DNA of 64,000 nucleotides, from NCBI GenBank assembly GCA_037974335.1, contig CM075760.1:52495451-52559450 (forward strand), written 5' to 3'. Both the position numbers and the translations under genes were made by a program. Source of the stretch: Prionace glauca. Lineage: Eukaryota > Chordata > Chondrichthyes > Carcharhiniformes > Carcharhinidae. Within the stretch, counting starts at the first letter, position 1, and each line of letters opens with the position of its first letter. The notes under the pieces were generated by a model. The model had not been told where the DNA came from and ran no database searches. It saw only the letters and a list, made by a program, of their open reading frames with translations. Below are positions 23,905 through 33,930 of the stretch, one piece after another.

Positions 23905-24976
23905 TCCGTTTTCCAACAGATCTTTAAAGACAGATAAGTCAACACCGGGAACAAAATAGTGAGGCTGAAATCATTTTGTATGCAAGAACATACAACAGAA
24001 TGGTTGTCAATAAATGCTTACATCTTAAATGTTCTTCAGTTGAAACACATGAACTGTTTGGTGTTTCCATGCGTTCGTGGAAGACAGAGATGGGGTGAAG
24101 GTTATAACTGGGAAAACTGAAGGGGAATTGCTAAACGAGATCATTTCTCCAAACGGGGTTATTAGAAAATAGATTACTTAAAATAAATAAGCACGCAAAT
24201 GTCTATGATATTTCATAGACATAGAACCATAGAATTCCTACAGTTCAGAAGAAAGGTTATCTTGGCCCACTGAGTCTGCATCCCACCCAGGTCCTCCCCT
24301 CTGCCCTATCCACATTAGCCCCACACATTAACCATGGCTAATCCACATACTCAACGGGAAAATAACGGGTAATTTTGCATGGCCAATTCAACTAATATGA
24401 TCTGTTGTAATATAAATGAGGGACGGGTTTTGTGCAGTAACACAGAGATAGAGCCGAATGCACCAGATATCGATACAGCACCTGTACTAATATGAATGCT
24501 GACTGGGTCCAGTTCAGTCATTACTGAGAGAGTGTAAACAGTATATTACTAACCAGCGTGGCGTTTTCTCATCTAATAGAGACATGACATAGTTTATAAA
24601 ATGTTGAGAGGAATAGATAGGGTGGACTCTCAGAGGCTATTTCCCCGGGTTGAAATGGTCGCTACGAGAGGACACAGATTTAAGGTGCGGGGAGGGAAGT
24701 ACAGAGGTGATGTTAGGGGTAAGTTTTTCACTCAGAGGGTGGTGAGTGAATGGAATCGGCTGCCATCATCGGTGGTGGAGGCGAACTCGCTGGGGTCTTT
24801 TAAAAGACTTCTGGATGAGTATATGGGGTTTAATGGGATTGGGGGTTATAGATAGGTCTATAGATTGGTGGGGTTGATGCGATCGGCGCAACTCGAGGGC
24901 CGAAGGGCCTGTTTGTGCTGTAATGTTCTATGTTCTATGTTCTATGACATACTCAGTTTTGACAAAGACAAGGTCT
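23905..24976 (+). repeat. Direct repeat copy 2, interrupted by a LINE
   Basis: Matches 16,040-16,747 in the same orientation. The copy begins around CCAACAGATCTTTAAAGACAG and runs to CAGTTTTGACAAAGACAAGG. A 352-bp LINE (24,592-24,943) with an 8-bp target duplication sits in it, absent from the other copy. It lies just upstream of the receptor's first exon, so it might be part of a duplicated receptor-gene unit, but no second receptor is visible near the other copy. Confidence 0.8.
24592..24943 (+). mobile_element. CR1-clade LINE (family C), 3' fragment
   Basis: Open for 84 codons: LRGIDRVDSQRLFPR, then VATRGHRFKVRGGKY, GKFFTQRVVSEWNRLPSSVV and FKRLLDEYMGFNGIGGYR, then stop. The 3' UTR has GGGCCGAAGGGCCTG and three TTCTATG units. 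Target duplication ATGACATA is visible at 24,584-24,591 and 24,944-24,951. Heavy 5' truncation. Coding traces look fairly fresh. Confidence 0.9.
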
Positions 24977-25092
24977 TTGTGAAGGATACAATGTGAAGGA
25001 TAAACTTGCAATTGGTGAATAAAAAGTCCGAAATGCAATAAAAAGCAGGTGATTCATGGATAAATCAACATTTTAAAATATTTGTGTCAGTT

Positions 25093-25164
25093 TTGCTGGT
25101 GGTCTAGTGGTTAGGATTCGGCGCTCTCAGTACTGTAGCCTCGGTTCGACTCCCGGTCAGGGAA
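25093..25164 (+). pseudogene. tRNA-Glu (CTC) pseudogene
   Basis: Box A (TGGTCTAGTGG) and the D arm match tRNA-Glu, the anticodon loop CTCTCAG keeps CTC, and the B box reads GGTTCGACTCC. The 3' acceptor strand CAGGGA is intact. The anticodon stem (CGGCG against TACTG), one acceptor pair and one T-stem pair are disrupted, so it is unlikely to fold well. A TTTT terminator follows at about 25,171. Confidence 0.75.
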
Positions 25165-25754
25165 TGTAGATTTTATTACAATAATTCTGCGTTACTTCTC
25201 GGTCTGCACCTGTCAGAATCAATATTAGGGTGATTTCTTTGTTTGTATCGGAATTGGGAAAGTCACATGTAAAGAATCAAAAAGAAATTAAGAGAGAGAT
25301 AGGCGAGAAAGGGCTGATGGTACGAAATGCTGATGCGGTTAAAATCTAGCTGTTAATGGGGGAAAATTTATTGTTTCTACTGACACAAATATCTGCAGAT
25401 CTCGGTCCAAATCTCTGCTTCCATAACAAGAAAACTTTTAATTGAATGAAATAGTAAACTCTCCCACCCCCTGTGAAATGGCGGCAGTTTTCACTCAGAA
25501 ACCAGTAACTGTGAGTTTAACAATGTGGGAAGGAGAAAGACTCAGTTTGAGCGGTGACATTGCGGGAGGAATGGTGAGCTGGAGTTCACCCAGAAAAGCA
25601 GCAAAGTTTCAATTCAATGGCGTCCAACGTTGAATGGTCCATTAACGGTGATAATTTAATGTTATTCAGCAGAATCACCGCAGGATGGTTTATCACAGAT
25701 TGATGCTAATACTTTGAATGGAGTGAACTGCAGTGACATTGAATGCAGTAGAAA
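25165..25754. other. Unassigned sequence, no gene seen
   Basis: AT-rich flank of the tRNA locus with only short frames. No transposon end recognised. Confidence 0.45.
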
Positions 25755-26040
25755 GGACAGCGCGGTAGCACAGTGATTAGCACTGACGTCTCACAGCGCC
25801 AGGGACTCAGGTCCTCGAGTCACCGCCTGTGCAGAGTTTGCACGTTCTTCCCGTGCCTCCGTGGGTTTCCTCCTGGTGTTCCAGTTTCCGATTCAAAGAT
25901 GCGTGTTTTAGTTTGATTGGCCATGCTAAATTGGTCCTAGTGTCAGAGGGATTAGAAGGGTAAGTATGTGGGTTTGCGGGGAATAGGGCGTGGGTGGGAT
26001 TGTTGTGGGTGCGGACTCGATGGGCTGAATGGCCTTCTTC
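25755..26040 (+). mobile_element. tRNA-derived SINE at the outer edge of the left inverted arm
   Basis: Head GCGCGGTAGCACAGTGATTAG, core TTTGCACGTTCTTCCCGTG, GTGGGTTTCCTCCTGGTG, then a tail GATGGGCTGAATGGCCTTC. Only the last ~25 bases of the tail are shared with the right arm. So the duplicated block ends inside this SINE. Confidence 0.85.
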
Positions 26041-26434
26041 TGGAGGAATCAAAAGAGGTAATGCAAATATACATTGATGAAACAGCAGGTCAACTAAATG
26101 TATTTTCATTGCCATGTAAAAGCGGACCTGACATCTGCACTGAAATGTGATGAGGTTGGAAAAACTCAGGACATTACATGGCATGTGTGCATAAGGAAAC
26201 AAAGATAAACCTTCACCTCCATCACCTTTCATTAACATTGGGAATGTTTAGAAATAGAGGAAGTTTTTAAAAAAGCGAAATCCAACAAGGTGGAAATAGA
26301 ACAACATCTGGCAGGGTGGAAATTGCGGTGGGTATTTGGTCTGTTGCAGCTTGTGTCAATTGATGTTTGAAAACAGTGCGAGACAAAATGCAGGACTGTT
26401 TAGCAGATAGCACAGAAAACCAGCAACGGAATCC

Positions 26435-26507
26435 TGCCGAAACCCGGGATTGAACCAGGGACCTTTAGATCTTCAGTCTAACGCTCTCCCAACTGAGCTA
26501 TTTCGGC
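26435..26507 (-). tRNA. tRNA-Phe (GAA)
   Basis: The 73-nt minus-strand gene starts GCCGAAATAGCTCAGTTGGG. It has anticodon loop CTGAAGA giving GAA, T loop TTCAATC and a perfectly paired seven-base acceptor (GCCGAAA with TTTCGGC), with discriminator A. The sequence matches the vertebrate nuclear tRNA-Phe closely. A pol III TTTT stop lies downstream at 26,416-26,419. It looks functional. Confidence 0.97.
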
Positions 26508-26976
26508 CGGCTGGCTTGCAGACTGGAAGCTTCCGTCTCCCAGATATCTAAGAGAAAAATGATTTCTGCCTCTTCGTTAATGCATCATTTTCAGGTGTTC
26601 ATTTGATTTGCTTTAAACGTAATGAATACTTTTTTTTTTCAAAACTTTAATGCAGTGGGAAACATCATTATTCATTTTGACAGGAGGAAACAGCAGAGAC
26701 AATGTAATATCAATTATTGTGGGCAAATGATGGGCTTCTGGAGCCAGTCTAGTTGTTTCTCCAGATCTGCTTGCCCAGAGGTCATCACCCTGTTTCTGTA
26801 GTACCGTGGTTATCACAAGACCCAGATTAATTCTGTAAGTATCTGGGTAGAAATGGGAATGATGGGATGTGTACACGATCCGATTTCAGTTTCAGTTAGA
26901 AAAAACAAGCCCATCACCTTAATTCTTGGGCAGGCAATACAGCCTCACTGTTTGTAATCCTGTTATTTATATCATG

Positions 26977-27110
26977 ATGTGGAGACGCCAGTGTTGGATT
27001 GAAGTGGGTACAGAACGCATTCTCACAACACCACGTTAAAGTAAAACAGAATTATTTTGAATTACGAGCTTTTGGAGCTCTGCTCCTTCATCAGTTTAAC
27101 TCGGCAGTCA
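26977..27110 (+). repeat. Interspersed repeat 'R' in the left arm
   Basis: GATGTGGAGACGCCAGTGTT, CTCACAACACCACGTTAAAG and GAGCTCTGCTCCTTCATCAG in order. This copy is uninterrupted and so shows the empty site for the LINE that splits the matching copy in the right arm. Confidence 0.85.
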
Positions 27111-27278
27111 GAAATTCACTGTGTGTGAGTGCTCTCGAAAGGGGCCACTTGCACACACTGCTTTACGCCAGCAACTTGTTAAGTTGGTCATGTTTCTGTT
27201 CGTTATTCTTTACAAAAACGATACAATACACATTCCTGCATCCAAAGTGAACTGTGAGACCAAAACTGAAATCCATTT

Positions 27279-27360
27279 TGGCAGCGGTGGGATTCGAACC
27301 CACGCCTCCGAAGAGACTGGAGCCTTAATCCAGCGCCTTAGACCGCTCGGCCACGCTACC
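27279..27360 (-). tRNA. tRNA-Leu (AAG)
   Basis: The 82-nt minus-strand class II tRNA starts GGTAGCGTGGCCGAGCGGTC. It has anticodon loop TTAAGGC (AAG, read as IAG after editing), variable arm GTCTCTTCGGAGGC, canonical B box GGTTCGAATCC, 3' end CGCTGCC and discriminator A. TTTT terminator at 27,262-27,265. All conserved positions are present, so it is likely functional. Confidence 0.97.
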
Positions 27361-28292
27361 ACGTGAAACGCTGTCACAATAATGTTATTTGATGATAACG
27401 TTACTGAAATTCATTAAAAGCAATGGAACTTGTAAAGACCATCAGGAGGATTGAGCCTGCTCCGTCACTGATTCAGGTAAGTCTGAACTGAGGAACAAAC
27501 AGAAATCATCTCACCTCAGAAACACAAGGAGTTGCACACAGTAACATGCAGTGAAGGGCCGGCATCATTTAAACTGTCCTTCAGCTCGTCTCTTCCCAAT
27601 TTCTGCCAGAAATGACAAGAGAACCTCCAGTTGGATTTGCTCGGAGTCTGCACTTCAGGACACGAGACGAAATTATGCTTTATATGTTCATCCAGGTAAC
27701 AACTCATATGTGTTTTCTGAGTTTGAATGGGAGCAATAAATTTTCAATTTCAGATCAGTAATCCGAACAGCAGGGAAAGAGTCAAACTCTAACCACCAGA
27801 CCAGCAGCTTACAGCGTGTTTTAGAATTTACTTTATCCACGCTGCTTTTACTTTAATTTTCACACCAGACCACTTTCATCACAAACAGATTTCTCCCGCA
27901 AAATGGCAGCTTCTGTTTCAACCATGATGTGTTCAGCCAATGAAAACATTCCCTGAACACTCCGACAGTTCGAAACTGAACAGAAGTATTTCTAAATGTT
28001 TTTCAATGCAAATGAGGGAACAGTTTCAGTATTCAGTGTCAATATAAAGAATGAAATATGACTCATTAGCACACAGATTTTACATTGCAACATCTCAATC
28101 GTTAGTACTTTGCAGTCTATCACTGTCCTTCTCTTTCTGTGTTTGTTCTTGAACTGTTCTACATGTGAAATTTCCAGCTCTGATGGAATCTTGCAAATCT
28201 CACTCGGCTGATTCTAATAGATCTGCTTTCGATAGGAGAGTAAATCAGATCATTATTAATGGTTTGCTGAGATCAAATAATCTTATTTTCCT

Positions 28293-28362
28293 CGGCGGGA
28301 ATTGAAACTACGTATCACTGGGGAAGTGCTGAACACAAACCACTGGACTACCAGTGAACATC
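28293..28362 (-). pseudogene. tRNA-Glu-like relic
   Basis: The minus strand reads CACTGGTAGTCCAGTGGTTT at the position of the A box, GTTCAGCACTTCCCC in the anticodon arm (TTC in place) and AGTTTCAATTCCCG for the B box. Stems are largely unpaired, so this is at most an old tRNA-Glu pseudogene or a tRNA-derived element head. Confidence 0.4.
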
Positions 28363-28792
28363 GCTCGACAATCACCAGGCAAGACTGTTCCCTGCCTGTT
28401 GGCGAACACTTCAGTGGTCACGGGCATTCAGCCTCTGACCTTCGGGTAAGCATTCTCCAAGGCGGCCTTCACGACTCACGACAGCGCAGAGTCGCTGAGC
28501 AGAGACTGATAGCCAAATTTCACACACATGAGGACGATCTCAACAGGGATCTTGGGTTCATGTCGCACTATCTGTAACCCCTGTGACTTGCCTGGGTTTG
28601 CAAAACCTCACTCACTGTACTGTCTGGAGACAATACACATCTCTTTAAACTGTGATCAGTGCTCCTTCCACTCACATTATCAGCCACTTCAGGTCTTGAA
28701 CAGCAGGTTAGGTGTAAGGATTCGCATTCTAATCAGTAATCTCTAAACTGTCTGTGCTTTATATGCTCTGTCTGAGGCCAGAACTCTCCATT

Positions 28793-28926
28793 CACCTGAC
28801 GAAGAGGCAGTCCCCTCGAAAGCTTGTGACTATATTATCAAATAAATCGGTTGGACTAAAACCTGGTGTTGTCAGACTTTTTACTGTGTTTACGCCAGTC
28901 CAACGCCGGCATACCCACATCATGAC
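28793..28926 (-). repeat. Interspersed repeat 'R', antisense
   Basis: CACCTGACGAAGAGGCAGTC, AACCTGGTGTTGTCAGAC and CAACGCCGGCATACCCACAT mark a minus-oriented copy of repeat R, within the spacer. Confidence 0.8.
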
Positions 28927-29554
28927 TATTATCCGAAAAAGGCAGGGATGAATATGTCTTTACATAGATGGGTCACTGGGTGGCGCAGTGGCTCTTTCAC
29001 TGAACAGCCTTCAGTTCAAACACATTCCACACATGACAGCGGGAACATGCCTGTCTGGGAAAGGGGGCAGCCCTATAATAGGGAAAATGGAGCCCAGTGG
29101 ATGGGTTTTTGAGAGCGGAATTAAACCATGGCAGAGGCAGTTATTTTTTTATTTAAAATTTATTTAAAAATTCAGACAATATTTTACAGGGAATTTTTTT
29201 TAAGTTAGAAAAGTGAACATAACGATCGAGCTTCACATTGAGAACAGAACAAATGCACAGGGAATCCGTCAATATTTGTACATCTGTTACATACACCACA
29301 AAGAGAATACAGACCTTAATAGAAAGATGAATTAACCGATGTGAATAAGGAATGACAAAAGTTTCTTATGTATACATGAAGTTAAAACTACGGGAAAACT
29401 AATAACCACAGTTGCATTATAACAAAAGAAAGTCTCGTATTTTTCACACAGGAAACTGATATAACGTCTACGATTGTCTCAGTTACAGATTCAGAATGAT
29501 AAAATGAGAGAATAGAATAACCGAGAGCAGATATTGCATTTGAGTCACAGAGAG

Positions 29555-29874
29555 ATAAGAACATAAGAAATAGGAGCAGGAGTAGGCCATCTGGCCCTTC
29601 GAGCCTGCCCCGCCATTCAATAAGATCATGGCTGATCTATCGTGGCTCAGCTCCACCTTCAAGCCCTCTCCCCATAACCCTTAATCCCTTCTCTTATCAA
29701 AAACCCATCAACCCGTTTCTTAAAAATATTTAGCGAGGCAGCCTCCACCACTTCAACGGGCAGAGAATTCCGGAGATTCACCACCCTTTGAGTGAAGAAG
29801 TTCCTCCTCAACTCCGTTCTAAACCGCCACCCCTTTATCTTGAGGTTGTGCCCCCTAGTCCTACTATAATCAGC
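29555..29874 (-). mobile_element. Family A CR1 LINE, 320-bp 3' tip
   Basis: From the TAAGAACATAAGAAATAGG terminus to the antisense of the SRTRGHNLKIKG-coding segment. A handful of differences from the full-length element 1 kb away. Heavily 5'-truncated. Confidence 0.92.
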
Positions 29875-30570
29875 CCAGAGTCAAAAAAGTTAACCCATCA
29901 CTTGATCTGTAAAATAAAGACACAACAATGAAGCAGATGTTCCTGATGTGGGACATTAATATTGGAGTTTTTATTCATGGAATGTTGTCATTGGCTGAAC
30001 ACACCATGGTTGAATAAGAATCTGTCATTTTGCAGGAGAAAGCTATTTCTGTAAAGGTGGCCTGGTGTGAAAACTAAAGTAACAAATACAGCGCGGATAA
30101 AGTAAATTCTAAAACATGCTGTTGGGTAAGCTGGTGATTAGAGTTTGTATTTTTCGCTGCTGTTTAGATTTCACGTCTGAAATTGAAGATTTATTGCTCT
30201 CATCCAAACTCTGAAAACAAATGTGAGATATTGCCTGGATGAACATATAAAACATAATTTTGCCTCGAGTCCTGGAGTGCAGACACTGAGCAAATTCAAT
30301 TGGAGGTTCTCTTGTCATTTCTGGCAGGAAATTGGGAAGAGACGAGCTTAAGGACAGTTTAAATGATGTCGGTCCTTTACAGCATGTTACTGTGTGCAGC
30401 TCATTGTGTTTCTGAAGTGAGATGATATTTGTTTGTTCCTCAGTTCAGACTTACCTGAACCAGTGAAGGAGCAGGCTCAATCCTCCTGATGGCCGTTCCA
30501 AGTTTCATTGCTTTTAATGAATTTCAGTAACATTATCATCAAACAACATTATTGTGAGAGCGTTTCACGT

Positions 30571-30652
30571 GGTAGCGTGGCCGAGTGGTCTAAGTCGCTG
30601 GATTAAGGCTCCAGTCTCTTCGGAGGCGTGGGTTTGAATCCCACCGCTGCCA
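30571..30652 (+). tRNA. tRNA-Leu (AAG), diverged copy
   Basis: Same 82-nt tRNA as at 27,279-27,360 with three substitutions visible: GAGTGG for GAGCGG in the D loop, AAGTCG for AAGGCG at the D/anticodon junction, and B box GGTTTGAATCC for GGTTCGAATCC. The last removes the near-invariant C56, which pairs with G19 and is part of the TFIIIC-bound B box. Anticodon AAG and the acceptor are intact; TTTT terminator at about 30,666. Possibly a weakened or pseudogenised copy. Confidence 0.85.
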
Positions 30653-30981
30653 AAATGGATTTGAGTTTTGGTCTCACAGCTCAGATTGAATGCAGGATTG
30701 TGTCCTGTGTCGTTTTCGTCAAGAACAACGAACAGAAACATTGCCAACTGAACAATTTGCTGGAGTAAAGCAGCGTGTGCAAGTGGCCCCTTTCGAGAGC
30801 ACTTATACACAGTGAATTTCTGACTGCCGAGTTAAACTGATGAAGGAGCAGCGCTCCAAAAGCTCGTAATTCAAAATAATTCTAAGAACATAAGAACATA
30901 AGAAATAGGAGCAGGAGTAGGCCATCTGGCCCTTCGAGCCTGCCCCGCCATTCAATAAGATCATGGCTGATCTGTCGTGAC

Positions 30982-33891
30982 TCAGCTCCACCTTCCCGCC
31001 CTCTCCCCATAACCCTTAATCCCTTCTCTTATCAAAAACCCATCAACCCGTTTCTTAAAAATATTTAGCGAGGCAGCCTCCACCACTTCAACGGGCAGAG
31101 AATTCCAGAGATTCACCACCCTTTGAGTGAAGAAGTTCCTCCTCAACTCTGTTCTAAACCGCCCCCCCTTTATCTTGAGGCTGTGCCCCCTAGTCCTACT
31201 GTCTTTTTTGAGCGGGAACAGTCTCTCCACCTCTATCCTATCCATCCCATTCATCATCTTATACGTCTCAATGAGATCTCCCCTCATTCTTCTAAACTCT
31301 AACGAGTACAAGCCTAGTTTATTCAGCCTCTCCTCATAGCTCAATCCCCTCAACTCCGGTATCAGCCGAGTAAACCTCCTCTGCACTCCCTCCAGGGCCA
31401 AAACATCCTTGCGCAGGTGCGGCGCCCAAAACTGCACACAGTACTCCAGCTGCGGCCTCACCAATGCCCTATACAGCTGCAGCAAGACCTCCCTACTTTT
31501 ATATTCAATCCCCTTCGCTATGAAGGCCAGCATCCCATTCGCCTTCCTGACCACCTGCTGCACCTGCAAGCTGGGTTTTTGCGACTCATGCACAAGGACC
31601 CCGAGGTCCCTCTGCACCGTCGCCTGCTGCAGTTTTTCGCCCCGTAAGTAATAGTCCTTCCTACCATTCCTCCTACCAAAGTGGACCACTTCACACTTGC
31701 CAACATTGAATTCCATTTGCCATTTCCTGGCCCATTCGCCCAGCCTATCTAGATCCTTCTGCAGACTCTCCACACCCTCCGCACAATTTGCCTTTCCCCC
31801 AATCTTGGTGTCATCAGCAAATTTCGACACCCTGCACTCGGTTCCCTCCTCCAGATCATCTATATAAATGGTAAATAGCTGAGGCCCCAGCACCGACCCC
31901 TGGGGCACCCCACTAGTCACCAACCGCCAATCCGAATAGCATCCATTGACCCCCACCCTCTGCCTCCTATTTGACAACCAATCCTCTATCCACGCTAACA
32001 CCCTACCCCCAACTCCATGTCCCCTGACCTTCTGCAATAACCTCTTGTGAGGTACCTTGTCAAACGCCTTCTGAAAATCCAGAAAGACCACATCCACCGG
32101 CTCTCCTCCATCCACTGCCCTAGACACATCCTCATAGAACTCCAGTAAATTTGTCAGACACGACTTCCCTTTAATGAAACCGTGTTGCGTCCGCCCTATC
32201 AAGCAATTCCCCTCAAGATGCCTCGCTATTTCCTCCTTAATGACGGTTTCTAACATTTTACCTACCACAGACGTTAAACTAACCGGCCTATAATTCCCCG
32301 CCTTTTGCCTGGCACCCTTCTTAAACAACGGCGTAACATTAGCCGTTTTCCAATCTTCCGGCACTTCCCCGGAATCCAGCGACGTCTGGAAAATAACCAC
32401 CAAGGCATCCACTATCACCTCCGCCATTTCTTTCAGAACCCTCGGATGCATTCCATCCGGTCCTGGGGACTTGTCCACAATCAGCCCCTCCAGTCTGTCG
32501 AGCACCACCTCTCTAGTAACAGTAATGTCATTAAGACCCTCCATTCCTACCACCTTTCCATCGCTAACACCCGGCAAATTATTCACGTCCTCCTCCGTGA
32601 AGACAGAAACAAAGAAGTTATTCAAGACCTTAGCCATATCCCTATCCCCTACCACTAGCTCCCCTTTCTCATCCTCTAAAGGACCAACGTTTATCCTAGC
32701 CAGCCTCTTCCTTTTTATATATTTATAAAAACTCTTGCTATCCTTTTTTATATTAAGTGCTAGCCCAGCCTCATAGCTTCTCCTACCCTCCTTTATCAAT
32801 TTCTTTGTCAATCTTTGTTGACATTTAAACCTTTCCCAATCCTCTTCTCGCCCACTGCTCTTAGCTACTCTAAACTTCTCCGCTTTTAATTTAACACTTT
32901 CCTTCACCTCCTTCGTTATCCACGGCTTATTACCTCTCCTCCTACTGTCCTTTTTAACCATCTGAATAAATTTCTGCTGAGCACCAAGAAAGATCTCCTT
33001 AAAGATCCTCCACTGCTCCTCAGCAGACCTACCTTCCAACGCGTTCCCCCAGTCCACATTCGCCAATTCTTCTCTCATCCTACCATACTCCCCTCTATTC
33101 AAACAAAGGACGCGTGTCTGGGAACCCACTTTCTCCTCCTCCATCTGCACCAGAAACTCCACCATACAATGATCACTCTCTCCAAGAGGATCCTTCACCG
33201 CAAGGTCCCTAATTCTACCCGCCTCATTACATAGCACCAGATCCAAGATAGCTCGCTCCCTCGTCGGCTCCAACACACACTGTTCAAGGAAATTATCCCG
33301 GCAGCATTCCAAGAACTCCTCCTCGAGCCCACCTCGTCCAACATGGGTCGACCAATCAATATGCAGATTGAAATCTCCCATAACTACTGCCGTCCCATTC
33401 CTGCACGCTGCACTTATTTGCGCGTTAACAGCCCGCCCCACCTCCAGATCATTTTTCGGGGGCCTATAGACGACACCCACTAGCGTCTTCCTCCCTTTTC
33501 TGTTCCTAATCTCCACCCACAACGATTCCACTTTCTGCTCCTTGGCTCCGATATCATCCCTTGCTACCACCTTGATACTATCCTTAATCAGCAGAGCTAC
33601 TCCACCCCCTCTTTCCTCCTGCCTATCCTTCCTGAACACTTGATAACCCTGTACATTCATCTCCCAGTCCCTGTCACCTTGCAGCCACGTCTCTGTAATG
33701 GCCACCAGATCGTATCCATTTGTGTCGATCTGCGCCATCAGCTCATCCACTTTATTCCGAATGCTTCGTGCATTCAGATAAAGCGCTTTCATCCCAGCCT
33801 TCACCTGGACCCTACTTGCCGTAATGCCACCAATTGGGACATCCTTTGCCTCTTCCCTTACCTGTACCCTATCCTTAACTTTAGACCTCAT
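30982..33891 (-). CDS. CR1 LINE ORF2: endonuclease-reverse transcriptase
   Basis: 969 codons, full length for CR1 ORF2. Residues ~35-245 form an APE-type endonuclease: LNARSIRNK (Asn40), ITETWL (Glu67), GDFNLHIDW (Asp173, Asn175) and ESDHCMVEF (Asp240, His241). After a linker rich in Lys and Arg, the reverse transcriptase spans about 480-760: [54 protein letters not shown] (motif A Asp), [14 protein letters not shown] and FADDTKIGG near 690 (catalytic Asp pair). The C-terminus has the CR1-typical YCVQFWAPHLRKDV and RRFTRLIPELRG blocks and ends RAGRWS. It would nick the target and prime reverse transcription of its own RNA. All catalytic residues I can check are present. The frame is also open upstream of the Met back to the ORF1 stop. 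Confidence 0.96.
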   Translation of the reverse strand: MRSKVKDRVQVREEAKDVPIGGITASRVQVKAGMKALYLNARSIRNKVDELMAQIDTNGYDLVAITETWLQGDRDWEMNVQGYQVFRKDRQEERGGGVALLIKDSIKVVARDDIGAKEQKVESLWVEIRNRKGRKTLVGVVYRPPKNDLEVGRAVNAQISAACRNGTAVVMGDFNLHIDWSTHVGRGGLEEEFLECCRDNFLEQCVLEPTRERAILDLVLCNEAGRIRDLAVKDPLGESDHCMVEFLVQMEEEKVGSQTRVLCLNRGEYGRMREELANVDWGNALEGRSAEEQWRIFKEIFLGAQQKFIQMVKKDSRRRGNKPWITKEVKESVKLKAEKFRVAKSSGREEDWERFKCQQRLTKKLIKEGRRSYEAGLALNIKKDSKSFYKYIKRKRLARINVGPLEDEKGELVVGDRDMAKVLNNFFVSVFTEEDVNNLPGVSDGKVVGMEGLNDITVTREVVLDRLEGLIVDKSPGPDGMHPRVLKEMAEVIVDALVVIFQTSLDSGEVPEDWKTANVTPLFKKGARQKAGNYRPVSLTSVVGKMLETVIKEEIARHLEGNCLIGRTQHGFIKGKSCLTNLLEFYEDVSRAVDGGEPVDVVFLDFQKAFDKVPHKRLLQKVRGHGVGGRVLAWIEDWLSNRRQRVGVNGCYSDWRLVTSGVPQGSVLGPQLFTIYIDDLEEGTECRVSKFADDTKIGGKANCAEGVESLQKDLDRLGEWARKWQMEFNVGKCEVVHFGRRNGRKDYYLRGEKLQQATVQRDLGVLVHESQKPSLQVQQVVRKANGMLAFIAKGIEYKSREVLLQLYRALVRPQLEYCVQFWAPHLRKDVLALEGVQRRFTRLIPELRGLSYEERLNKLGLYSLEFRRMRGDLIETYKMMNGMDRIEVERLFPLKKDSRTRGHSLKIKGGRFRTELRRNFFTQRVVNLWNSLPVEVVEAASLNIFKKRVDGFLIREGIKGYGERAGRWS

Positions 33892-33930
33892 AGCGTCACC
33901 TACCCTCGCACCCTCCCCCCCCCCCCCTAA

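Larger units (their letters stand above)
26014..27965. repeat. Left arm of large inverted repeat (tRNA-Phe/tRNA-Leu unit)
   Basis: The reverse complement of this block reappears at 29,975-36,683 once the inserted LINE there is removed. Both are then about 1.95 kb. Order left to right: SINE tail, tRNA-Phe (minus), repeat R, tRNA-Leu (minus), inner segment. By eye, the outer part with tRNA-Phe differs by about 3-5%, the tRNA-Leu flank by about 8%, and the inner end (27,700-27,965) by about 20% with indels. Confidence 0.93.
27966..29974. other. Spacer between the inverted arms
   Basis: About 2 kb not shared between the arms. It contains a tRNA-like relic (28,293-28,362), a repeat R copy (28,793-28,926) and a family A LINE tip (29,555-29,874). 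The rest (28,370-28,790 and 28,930-29,550) shows no gene. Confidence 0.7.

Noticed and set aside
26613-26876. 87-codon frame conserved in both inverted arms (minus here, plus at 35,818-36,081)
   Set aside because: The two versions differ by about eight bases and all those I can see change the amino acid. With no sign of purifying selection or of a known motif, it is duplicated non-coding DNA.
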